A stretch of DNA of 56,278 nucleotides, from IMG/VR virus record IMGVR_UViG_3300008219_003867, positions 1-56,278 of that record; one strand, 5' to 3'. Each line of letters starts with the position of its first letter. Within the stretch, counting starts at the first letter, position 1. The notes under the pieces are model-generated. The model saw nothing but the letters and a program-made list of their open reading frames with translations. It did not search any database and was not told where the DNA came from. The stretch comes from a virus. The position numbers and the translations under genes were made by a program. Positions 24,461 to 32,900 of this stretch are shown piece by piece.

Positions 24461-25410
24461 TAGATATTAAAGGTTCGACAATTTTGGTAACGGGCGGTGA
24501 GGGCTTTCTCGGCACGGCAATATGCAAAAAGATCGCAGAAAAGGGAGCTACCCCACTTGTTTTGAAGCATAGGGAAGTAAATCTTCATGATCTTCAAGCA
24601 ACAATACACTTCTTGACTGCTCATAAACCAAGTTTTTGTATACACGCCGCTGGCTATAATGGGGGTATAGAATTTAACCGAATGTATCCAGCAGACATTC
24701 TCTACTCAAATACGGTCATGGGGCTAAATCTTCATCACGCATGTGAATACACCGGTGTTAAAAAAATCCTATCAATTATGACATCATGCGCTTATCCAGA
24801 CACGGGAATGGACGTACTAAAGGAAGAAACCTTTTGGGATGGCCTTCCCAACAAAACAATTAGAGCGCACGGTATTGCAAAAAGGATATTGCAAACAGCG
24901 TCGGAAGCGTATAATGATCAGTATGAGTTAAGTGCAGCCACTGTTTGTGTAACCAATCTATATGGGCCAAATGATACTTTTGATTTAGTTAGGACTAAAG
25001 TTGTTGGTGCGCTTATTAGAAAGTTTGTAGAAGCGAATATAGAAGAAAAAGACGAAGTTGAGTGCTGGGGAACGGGAAACCCAATGAGGGAATTTATGTA
25101 TGTTGACGACGCTGCCGAGGCGATTATTCAAGCCTTTCAAAGTTATCATGATTGTTCTCAACCATTAAACATTGGAACAGGAAAAGAAATCAGTATAAAA
25201 CAACTTGTTGACTATATTTCTAAAGCCGTTAATTATAAGGGAGAGGTACTTTGGAATACAGAAAAGCCAGATGGCCAAATGAAGAAACTTTTGGACACAA
25301 CCAGAATGAAAGACTTTGTAAAAATTACCCCGATAGATGTTGAAGAAGGCATTAAACATACCGTACAATGGTATAAAGCAAACAAAGAAGAGGCTGATGC
25401 AAAGAAATAA
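24457..25410 (+). CDS. GDP-L-fucose-synthase-like SDR with altered active site
   Basis: 317 aa. Strong likeness to GDP-L-fucose synthase: TGGEGFLGTA at 12-20, TSCAYPD at 109-115 (compare SSCIYP), VTNLYGPNDTF at 165-175 (compare PTNLYGPHDNF), and MREFMYVDDAAEA. Yet the catalytic tyrosine of Y-x3-K is H138 (AHGIAK, K142 kept), and the acid/base His of the synthase aligns with K181 (RTKVVGALIRKF). Cys111 is kept. It may be an altered epimerase or reductase, or inactive. Overlaps the preceding SDR by ATGA. Confidence 0.72.
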   Translation: MIDIKGSTILVTGGEGFLGTAICKKIAEKGATPLVLKHREVNLHDLQATIHFLTAHKPSFCIHAAGYNGGIEFNRMYPADILYSNTVMGLNLHHACEYTGVKKILSIMTSCAYPDTGMDVLKEETFWDGLPNKTIRAHGIAKRILQTASEAYNDQYELSAATVCVTNLYGPNDTFDLVRTKVVGALIRKFVEANIEEKDEVECWGTGNPMREFMYVDDAAEAIIQAFQSYHDCSQPLNIGTGKEISIKQLVDYISKAVNYKGEVLWNTEKPDGQMKKLLDTTRMKDFVKITPIDVEEGIKHTVQWYKANKEEADAKK

Positions 25411-25879
25411 CCAAATAGGGTTCTTGGTAGAAGACACATCTTCTAGTCAGCTATCATTTAATCTTATAAAAAATATAAACACCTACTTGGAAGACAAAAG
25501 CTGTGACTTTACAGTGTTTTTTGAAAACTCTTCCGCAAGTGTTCTAAACCCCAATTTTGCTTTGATGTCGATTAATGAAGTGTGGAGTTTTAATGGTGCA
25601 TTAATTGCAACAAATATTGCCACAGCAAGATCGCTTAGTAAATGCTTTGCGACTAAGAAAAAGTTTTTTTACGTTTGGGATATTGAGTGGACTAGAGAAA
25701 GAGTGAAATCTGTCACGCCTTATGAAATGACTGTTCAAGCTTTTTCAGACCCAGACATAAAATTGATAGCAAGGAGTGAGGATCACGCTAGGGCAATAGA
25801 AAACTATTGCAATAGAAAAATTACCGATATAGTAAATGATTTTAACATAGAAAAATTAGTGAGGATTACAAATGAGTAG
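25397..25879 (+). CDS. Unidentified protein at the end of the sugar cassette
   Basis: 160 aa from ATG 25397, overlapping the preceding stop. Alternating strands and helices (QIGFLVEDTS, WSFNGALIATN, KKFFYVWDIEW, IKLIARSEDHARAIENYC) look like one Rossmann-like half of a GT-B enzyme, but no catalytic signature is seen. It may be a degenerate or accessory glycosyltransferase. Function not recognised. Confidence 0.5.
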   Translation: MQRNNQIGFLVEDTSSSQLSFNLIKNINTYLEDKSCDFTVFFENSSASVLNPNFALMSINEVWSFNGALIATNIATARSLSKCFATKKKFFYVWDIEWTRERVKSVTPYEMTVQAFSDPDIKLIARSEDHARAIENYCNRKITDIVNDFNIEKLVRITNE

Positions 25880-26660
25880 CGCTTTTATTAACAAGTACAA
25901 AGAATATATCATAGAACAATATACTGAGGAAAAGAAAAGCACCTATGAAATAGCTCAGGAGCTTAAAACTTATCCCAATAAAATTCGTAGAACTTTAAAT
26001 ACCCTTGGGGTTCCGCTTAGAGACAAGAGTTTAGCGCAAACCGTTGCTATTAAAAGCGGCAGACATGAACACCCCACAAAGGGAAAGAGACGAACGGAAG
26101 CCGAAAAGGTTGCAATCAGTAATGGCATGGCCACGTACTGGGACAACATGGAAGACGAGGAACGAGAAAGGCGATCAGAGCTATCAAGAAAACAATGGGA
26201 AGAAATGTCCGAGGAAGAGAAGGCAAACCTTCGCAAATTGGCGGCTGAAGCTGTTCGTAGAGCAAGCAAAGAAGGCTCCAAAATTGAAAAATTTATACAT
26301 GAGGGGTTGACAAAGGCTGGATATGGGGTTATCTTTCATAAGCGAGGATTAGTAGCAAACGATAAATTGGAAGTTGATCTATTTGTTCCGGCCTTAAAAA
26401 CGGCCATTGAGATCGACGGGCCAGCCCACTTCTTACCAATTTGGGGTCAACAAAGCCTAGATAGACATATTCGCTCAGACGCTCAAAAGGCTGGGTTGCT
26501 TATCAATCGTGGATTTGTTATACTTCGGGTCAAGAATATTATTCGTAACCTCTCTCAGAAAAATATGAGAGACACGCTTAGTAGTATTATTGAGCAATTA
26601 GAAAAAATCGAAAAAGACTTTCCACCTATTACAAAACGACTTATTGAAATTGAAGCATAG
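25872..26660 (+). CDS. HTH/NUMOD-like plus Vsr-like endonuclease
   Basis: 262 aa. Residues 22-50 form a helix-turn-helix (STYEIAQELKTYPNKIRR), 64-90 look NUMOD3-like (HPTKGKRRTEAEKVAIS), 90-135 are a charged helical linker, and 140-230 are the nuclease. The latter has VDLFVPALKTAIEIDGPAHF with D169, E180 and H186, the spacing of the protein at 1261-1692. This architecture is that of homing-type endonucleases with Vsr-like catalytic domains, though a resident repair role is possible. Confidence 0.62.
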   Translation: MSSAFINKYKEYIIEQYTEEKKSTYEIAQELKTYPNKIRRTLNTLGVPLRDKSLAQTVAIKSGRHEHPTKGKRRTEAEKVAISNGMATYWDNMEDEERERRSELSRKQWEEMSEEEKANLRKLAAEAVRRASKEGSKIEKFIHEGLTKAGYGVIFHKRGLVANDKLEVDLFVPALKTAIEIDGPAHFLPIWGQQSLDRHIRSDAQKAGLLINRGFVILRVKNIIRNLSQKNMRDTLSSIIEQLEKIEKDFPPITKRLIEIEA

Positions 26661-27580
26661 TGTATAGCGAAAAAACAATAAAAGAGCTTAAACAAATTTT
26701 GGAAGAACATAATTGTGCCATTCCAAATGGCGCAAAGAAAAAAGATTTAGTTGATTTAGTGGAGGCTATCATGGCTAAGGACGAAGATTTTGTAACGATG
26801 CAAAACGCCGGTGCGGTAGATTTGTTTGAAGAAGTATTTGAAGAAGAACAAGAAACTGATGCCGCAGACAAAGAAGCTAGCCCCGCTGAAGATGAGGATA
26901 GACCCTCAATATTTAGCGATGAATGGGGTGAGTATGTAATGGCCCACTTTAAGCCTAATGAATTGGTGGATAGAAATCCCATATGCGCTGGCCTGCGAAG
27001 GGTTGCCGAGCTTTTACTTGGTGACATCATTGAGTCTGGCCCTTCGGAAGTTTTCCCAGCAACAGACACTAATGGCCCCGGCAGAGCTACTGTGGTTTTT
27101 AGCGTTACATTTAATTGGATGAACAGTGGCGTAGCTAAAACCTTTAAAGAGGTAGCAGACGTATGGCACGGCAATACTGATGATTTGTTTTGCGCACACC
27201 CCGTTGCCACGGCGTCCACTAGGGCAGAAGGCAGAGCCTTAAGAAAAGCTCTAAAGCTCAGGTGTCTTGCGGCAGAAGAGCTTGCCAAGAAAGACATCGT
27301 TGAGATTGTTCAACAGGCCGTTAAGCAGGCTCCTACATCCGGCGAATATGAATCTGACAAAAGAATTAGTAGTCAACAAATTCATTTCATAGACAATAGA
27401 TGCAACCAATTAGATATTGACGTTTTCTCCTTTATTAATATAGGAGAGGGTGAGTATTCAAACATCAATGATGTTAATAAAGACAGCGCCAAAAAGATGA
27501 TTAAAGTTCTAAATAGTTATCAAAATGGTGGTGAAATTCCCGATAAAATTAAAGGCTATAAGATAAACTGGAGAGAATAA
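26660..27580 (+). CDS. Possible Rad52/ERF-like annealing protein with SAP-like N-terminus
   Basis: 306 aa from a GTG start directly behind the preceding stop. Residues 5-38 look like a SAP/HeH DNA-binding helix pair (TIKELKQILEEHNCAIPNGA). Residues 55-82 are acidic. The core 85-215 has paired strands (RATVVFSVTFNW) followed by HPVATASTRAEGRALRKALK, reminiscent of the helix of Rad52/ERF annealases. The C-terminal 65 residues (SSQQIHFIDNRCNQL) resemble tails of phage recombinases. Role inferred: ssDNA annealing. The assignment is by pattern only. Confidence 0.4.
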   Translation: MYSEKTIKELKQILEEHNCAIPNGAKKKDLVDLVEAIMAKDEDFVTMQNAGAVDLFEEVFEEEQETDAADKEASPAEDEDRPSIFSDEWGEYVMAHFKPNELVDRNPICAGLRRVAELLLGDIIESGPSEVFPATDTNGPGRATVVFSVTFNWMNSGVAKTFKEVADVWHGNTDDLFCAHPVATASTRAEGRALRKALKLRCLAAEELAKKDIVEIVQQAVKQAPTSGEYESDKRISSQQIHFIDNRCNQLDIDVFSFINIGEGEYSNINDVNKDSAKKMIKVLNSYQNGGEIPDKIKGYKINWRE

Positions 27581-27909
27581 TGAAAGTTACTTATACTTCT
27601 GGAAGAACTAGCGTAGAAATTGAAGGCGACACACAGGTTGAAGTTTTTCAACAGTTGGCCAATTTCCAAGAAATTTTTGCAGAGAACATGTGCGGAAAGT
27701 GTGGAAGCGAAGATGTTCGTTTTCAAGTCCGAAATGTAGATGACAATCTATATCACGAAGCAAAGTGTACGGGTTGTAATGCCAAGCTTGCCTTTGGTGT
27801 CATGAAGAAGGGTGGAAGACTCTTCCCCAAGCGCAAGGACAAAGAGGGCAAGTGGCTTCCCGATGGCGGTTGGGTTAAATGGAACCCTGACACACAAAAA
27901 GAAGAATAA
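27580..27909 (+). CDS. Zinc-ribbon protein
   Basis: 109 aa. C38/C41 (MCGKCG) and C63/C66 (CTGCNAK) form one zinc ribbon. The N-terminal 30 residues form a strand-helix cap, and the C-terminus is rich in Trp, Lys and Gly (GGWVKWNPD). It is coupled by TAATG to the annealase-like gene and to the methyltransferase gene. Such small ribbons often bind ssDNA or partner proteins; the role here is unknown. Confidence 0.6.
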   Translation: MKVTYTSGRTSVEIEGDTQVEVFQQLANFQEIFAENMCGKCGSEDVRFQVRNVDDNLYHEAKCTGCNAKLAFGVMKKGGRLFPKRKDKEGKWLPDGGWVKWNPDTQKEE

Positions 27910-28559
27910 TGGTTGACATACTTAAGATGCAGGCTGAACAAGCGCGCTTGTTCAGAAATCAAAATCGTCAATTTAGAGAAGCCCTGTTTTCTTCTTTGGT
28001 GCATCTGAAACCAAAGTATTGCTTGGAAATAGGAACTCACATCGGTCAATCAACCGAGGTTTTTCAAAAATACTTTGATGAACACCAGCCTGATGGTGTT
28101 GTTGTCACTGTTGATATACATAAGTATAAAAACATTGAATCAAAGAATGTTAAACAGTTAATTGTTCACCCCCATGTTAACAATTCATCGGATTGGCATT
28201 ACGTCAAAAACGAAGAACTCCTTGATCATAACGTAGATTCGGTTGTAAAAAATACCGAATTAATAAAAGAGTCGATAAGGAATTTTTCTGCAAACCAATT
28301 TGATTTTTGTTTTCTAGACGGCGACCATCAAAGAGAGTCTGTTATTAAAGACTTTGCTATTTCAAGAAGTCTATTAAAAGAGCCTCAATACATATTGTTT
28401 GATGATACCGAGGACGATGGTGGTGGGCATGACTCTGTAGATGTATATAACGAAATTGTAGCCGAAGAAAAATATAACATCTACGATTTCTCTAAAGAAT
28501 GGAATGTCTATTGCGGCTGCGCTCTAATATGGAATAAAAAAACCCCGACAGTTCGGTGA
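27909..28559 (+). CDS. Class I SAM-dependent methyltransferase
   Basis: 216 aa. Motif I is CLEIGTHIGQS at residues 38-48; DFCFLDGDHQRESV later in the protein is the motif IV-like acidic block of the Methyltransf_24 group, followed by LFDDTEDDGGG. Such enzymes methylate sugars or small molecules, which could link it to the cassette upstream. Its last codons and stop lie inside the terminator hairpin of the convergent tail operon. Confidence 0.7.
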   Translation: MVDILKMQAEQARLFRNQNRQFREALFSSLVHLKPKYCLEIGTHIGQSTEVFQKYFDEHQPDGVVVTVDIHKYKNIESKNVKQLIVHPHVNNSSDWHYVKNEELLDHNVDSVVKNTELIKESIRNFSANQFDFCFLDGDHQRESVIKDFAISRSLLKEPQYILFDDTEDDGGGHDSVDVYNEIVAEEKYNIYDFSKEWNVYCGCALIWNKKTPTVR

Positions 28560-28575
28560 CACCAAACTGACGGGG
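28535..28575 (-). terminator. Intrinsic terminator of the tail operon
   Basis: Read on the minus strand, a 16-bp stem (28560-28575 with 28543-28558, 14 of 16 paired, starting CCCCG) is followed by seven U. It starts about 20 bases beyond the stop of the 236-aa gene. On the plus strand no U-run follows, so it works mainly for minus-strand RNA. Confidence 0.85.
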
Positions 28576-28593
28576 CTGGTAGAGCGATAATTA

Positions 28594-29304
28594 TTATAGA
28601 TATTCTAGCTCTACATATAACCCATACTGGGTCTTGCTTCCAATGCTATCCGGTGATGCCGATATTCCGACATACCAATCATGCTGATAGTATTGGCCTG
28701 TATTAGCAGATCCGTTGCCAGCGTATTGACCGCTTGGCCCCGGAGACTGCGCCAAGGGAACATAAATTCCACTACCACCGACCGTATTTGTACCGGCTGG
28801 TAATCTAGCAGACGGGTTCTTAGACCCGATATACGTTCCCTGTGCGTCTGATCCAGTATGTGATGCGCTTCCCCACCAAGTTGAATCGCCAGATCCTTCT
28901 ACGGAATATGAGACTGAGGGGTGTAGCATTTCTACAACCCTAGTAATAACTCCACTTGCGGGGAAATTTTTATTGTTTCTGTCAAATATCCTTAGCTTTG
29001 TATTTTGCGTTCTTACGGCGCTATCATTGCTAAATCTAACATTTAACGTAGCTTTTGAATTAGGAATAAACAGAAGTCCAGTGGCGGGAACAACCCCCGC
29101 AGCAAAAGACTTTGTGTCGGTAGAATATTTCATATTATTACCAGCACCACCATTGCTAGTGCCGTTACCGTCAGTAATAAATGTTGTGTCTTGCCAGTTG
29201 TTTAGTTGAACCGACTGCCCAAAAGATCCGCCAAAAAACCCCAGACCAGAGCCTGAGAGGTTATTTATGGAAGTGCTTCCAGCAAAGAAACTTATGGATG
29301 CCAT
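28594..29304 (-). CDS. Probable virion structural protein
   Basis: 236 aa, rich in Gly, Ser, Asn and Thr, free of cysteine, and predicted mostly beta. The N-terminus is SISFFAGSTSINNLSGSG. The segment TRVVEMLHPSVSYSVEG and the ending QYGLYVELEYL look like beta-sandwich structural proteins of tails or heads. It is the last gene of the tail operon, with its own strong ribosome site (AAGGAG, nine bases before ATG). No enzyme motif. Could be a minor capsid or decoration protein. Confidence 0.55.
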   Translation of the reverse strand: MASISFFAGSTSINNLSGSGLGFFGGSFGQSVQLNNWQDTTFITDGNGTSNGGAGNNMKYSTDTKSFAAGVVPATGLLFIPNSKATLNVRFSNDSAVRTQNTKLRIFDRNNKNFPASGVITRVVEMLHPSVSYSVEGSGDSTWWGSASHTGSDAQGTYIGSKNPSARLPAGTNTVGGSGIYVPLAQSPGPSGQYAGNGSANTGQYYQHDWYVGISASPDSIGSKTQYGLYVELEYL

Positions 29305-29313
29305 GTCTTAATC

Positions 29314-29343
29314 TCCTTAGAGCTTAAATTCTATATTATTATA
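29314..29343 (-). promoter_or_regulatory. Ribosome site and -10-like element before the 236-aa gene
   Basis: On the minus strand TATAAT (29338-29343) is followed by more AT-rich sequence and then AAGGAG (29314-29319) before ATG at 29304. No good -35 is seen 17 bases upstream. It may be a secondary promoter, possibly read by the phage sigma factor, which would let this gene be expressed more than the giant genes before it. Confidence 0.35.
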
Positions 29344-29348
29344 CACCA

Positions 29349-29966
29349 TTACTCGAAAAAGCCTTTTGTTTTATTTTGATTGGCTTCTTCTTTTTTATAG
29401 GGAAATAGCTTGTTTAACTTACTTTGCCTTTCCCTGCATCCGCAATCCTTATTGATAGCATCAAACACTGTATCTATGACCTTTTTAACGCCAGTGACCT
29501 TAGTTATTTTTGCTAAAGTATCTCCTAAACCTCTTGATTCGGACGGTATATCAGTATCGCCCATAAAAAATCCGGTATCTTTTTCTATTTTAAAAAATCC
29601 TGTTTGCTCCTGAACCTCGTTTTCTTCGCCTCCTCTGTAGCCTTTCGATACCATTATTTGATTTAATGGATCTTGCATTGGCCCCTCTCCGTTTTCCCAC
29701 ATTTCAAAATAGGCCATCCTATTTTTGCATAAGCCGTGTAGTGATTTACTTTTTATGCACTGGTGTCTATTACAAAATATACTTCCTGAACCTTCCTCCA
29801 TCTTGCATTGACAGGGCGTTGCTGGTGGTACATTTGGTTCGGGGTAATCCCTAACCTTTTTGCCCCCACTTATTACCTTGTCAAAAACTTGAGGCTTACT
29901 TCTTTTTGGATGTCTATTTTCTAAAGTGTTGACATCTTCCTGTTCACTGTTAAAAAAGCCCTTCAT
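29349..29966 (-). CDS. Cysteine-containing protein with GFF motifs
   Basis: 205 aa. Four GFF motifs: at the start (MKGFF), twice in the middle (TGFFKIEKDTGFF), and at the end (KGFFE). A Cys/His cluster at about 52-80 (CQC, FCNRHQC, LCK) and a late DCGCRERQSKLNKLFP block could bind metal. Charged and probably partly disordered otherwise. Located between the giant protein and the last structural gene, so probably a tail or virion-associated protein. Ribosome site AAGGAA overlaps the stop of the giant gene. Confidence 0.5.
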   Translation of the reverse strand: MKGFFNSEQEDVNTLENRHPKRSKPQVFDKVISGGKKVRDYPEPNVPPATPCQCKMEEGSGSIFCNRHQCIKSKSLHGLCKNRMAYFEMWENGEGPMQDPLNQIMVSKGYRGGEENEVQEQTGFFKIEKDTGFFMGDTDIPSESRGLGDTLAKITKVTGVKKVIDTVFDAINKDCGCRERQSKLNKLFPYKKEEANQNKTKGFFE

Positions 29967-29976
29967 TGTATTCCTT

Positions 29977-32900
29977 TTATTCGTGAATGTTTACGTGAAG
30001 TATCGAATTTCCGGGTATTCCATGAACTAATTCCATATCATTCAAATGCGGCCCCATGTAGTGATGCCAGCATTTGTCTGAGCATTTGTGGAAGTTCAGC
30101 GGCCCCTTATCATTGCAACATATCTGATCGAAATTCAAATAGAAGTCCATGCTTGTAGGCTTGTCGCTATTTCCTTGTCTACAATTATTTTCTGGTGGAG
30201 GATATCCTACTATTATATCAAATGCCCCACCGTGTCTACTCCATACCGCTCGCCAATTTGGATCTGCGTATTTATCATAATCTTTATTTTCTTTTATAGA
30301 AACGTCTACCTGCGGCGAGTATATAACACCCTTATGGTTTCTTGGAGAAAGACCAATGCCAACATCGTGACCCATTGCGATTGCTTCTGGGGAAGATAAG
30401 TTCGATAGCTTATCCATCATTGTTACGACATTCATCTTTCTTTCGTCCAATGAAATGCTTTGTGGAGCGCCTTTATAAACAAGTTCTCCACCACCAATTT
30501 CAGTGCAATGTTCTGGCGTGTAATAATCTCCCGCGATTGTTGGATTTACACATTCAAAATTATAAATAGCCGTTCCGGTTCTGCTTACCCCCCAATTGCC
30601 TCCTAACTCATCGCATTCTTGCTTGCTGGTTTTTGATCCAATCATCCCCTGTACATGACACACTCCAGCTAATGAATATTCAGCGCACTCATCAGCATTG
30701 TTTATGCCTCCTATGGGATTTCCAACAAACACACCACCGATGCGATCACATCGCTGCTTTGTGGCTGCTTCTTCTGTAACATTACCATCTTCAATTCTAT
30801 AACAAGTCCCTGCATCAGACCAGTAAGTACCTAAGCATGTTTTATATTCTTGTATAAAATGACAATTATCACTTATCGCACAAAGCTCATAAGCCTGACT
30901 ACTTTCTTGATTGGTGGGTTCGCCGCCTTCAGCAAAGCTATCGGGAATTTCTTGATCTAATCTTGAAAGGTCTATACACCTACTTCCACTGCTATCTTCT
31001 TCCCATGTATTAGAAGTGATGTCTCTGCACTCTTCTTCGGTCATGTCCACTTCTTCGTCATTCTCATCAAAACATTTCCCTACCTTAAGCCAAGCAGCCC
31101 CTCTTGTTGCGTTACACGCGACCGCTCCTAAAGATGATAAAGGAACAGAACTACCTGTGAAGCCACCGTCGTTGGTTACTCTTTTGGGCGTGTTTGATAA
31201 ATCAAACTCCCAATCCGTAGCAATACCGGCTGCTGGTGTTGGCTTATAGGCGTCTAGGTTTGACCTTAATTGACTAGCGTCATGAATTGTTAATTCCATT
31301 TCTTGATGAATGGCAAATTCATTTGCGGCTGTAATTTTACCGTACCAAGCCCACCCGTTTTCTTCACAGTCTTTTTGGTTGTCATATTCAGCATATTGAC
31401 AGCCTCGTTTTCTAGCAACGTAATTTCCATCAACTGGGCCAAGAGGACATTTCATCTCTCTTGTTTCTTTTCCTTCACTGTCAACAACAATAGTTTCCAC
31501 ACACTCGAAACATTGCCCCTGTGGAAAATCTTCACTCGGCGGCTCACATGGGTTTTGTAAGTAGAAACCGTTTAATCTACAACCAACAGGACAGCCTTCA
31601 ATAAAGCCCTCCTGTTTAAACCGTATCTCCTTGGGCTTTAAGTTTAGTGGATCTTCATATTCACCTTTATCATCTATTGTATTGTTTGCTTTTCCAACAA
31701 CCCATGTTCCACCAAACATTTCTTCACAAACATGCTTATCCCCGTTTCCTATTACGTCCTCTCCACTTGGGTCATCAAATATTTGAATCCATTGACCTTT
31801 AGGCTTAAAGACCAAGGGCAGCGCATCTTCCGCGCCGATAGCCATCGCCCTTTGATCGCTAGAGGCATCACAATCTGCTTTATTATTTATAATACCTTTA
31901 GTTAGGTCTTGGTCTATATGAACCCATTTTGAATTTATTATTTGGGTGTCAATGCATTCACCTTTATTACACTCATTTATGTCATCACCTTGTGACCCAG
32001 AGCAATAACCCATCCTTGCCCCCTTACAGGTTGCTGGATAAGCCACGCTTCCACTAATTACAAGCTTCTCAGCATCAGCTAAGTCATGAGGGTATTTTGT
32101 TGTAACTTTTGTATATAAGAACTGAGGAACCCAAAAATGCTTTGCTTTTTCACAATCCTTCTTGGTTTCGTAATAAGGATTGATGCAAGTTCCATCCGAA
32201 TCTGAATATACATTATCAAACCTGTCAATTTGAACAGGCTCAAAAGGCCATATCTCTGGTATGGGTGTACTCATTCCTCCTGCCATAGCCTCTTCTGTAA
32301 ATCTAAACATCCTATTTAGATTATCCATTGTTGGCATAGGCCCAACTCTTCCGGGTTGATTAAGGGAAAGAGCAGGGTCTTTTCTTAAGCTCTCCGTGGG
32401 TATACCCCCCAATAAAGGATTGGGTGAATGTGGGCCTCCTCTAGGCCACGGGCTATAGGCGGTTGAGTGCGTTTGATGATCGACAGGCCAAGGTTTTAAA
32501 CCATAAGGCTGCGGTAGATCGTACCTTAGCTTCATGTTCATATCAGTAAGCAAGCTCGCATTTGGCAAGCCATATGATGATCTATCATAGATTCTTAAGT
32601 GTCTATTCTTCCTTGGGTTTTTGGTTATAAGCGGTGCGATATTCGCAACCCTTATTTCCATAAACTGACACGCAGCGCCACCACGACCCCTGTCTCCATA
32701 TTGGTCAACTATTGGGTTGTCTCCGCGTGGAATACCTTGGTGGTTTGTGTAAACAATGTCTGTAGAACCGCTAGCCGACGTTGCTTTTTCGGTGCAGGTT
32801 CTGGCCCCGGTTATAATTGTGCCACCGGCTGGTAAGTATGGATTTCTGGATTTGTTATTTCTTGAGAAACTACCAAAAGTATCAAATTCAGCATCTGCTA

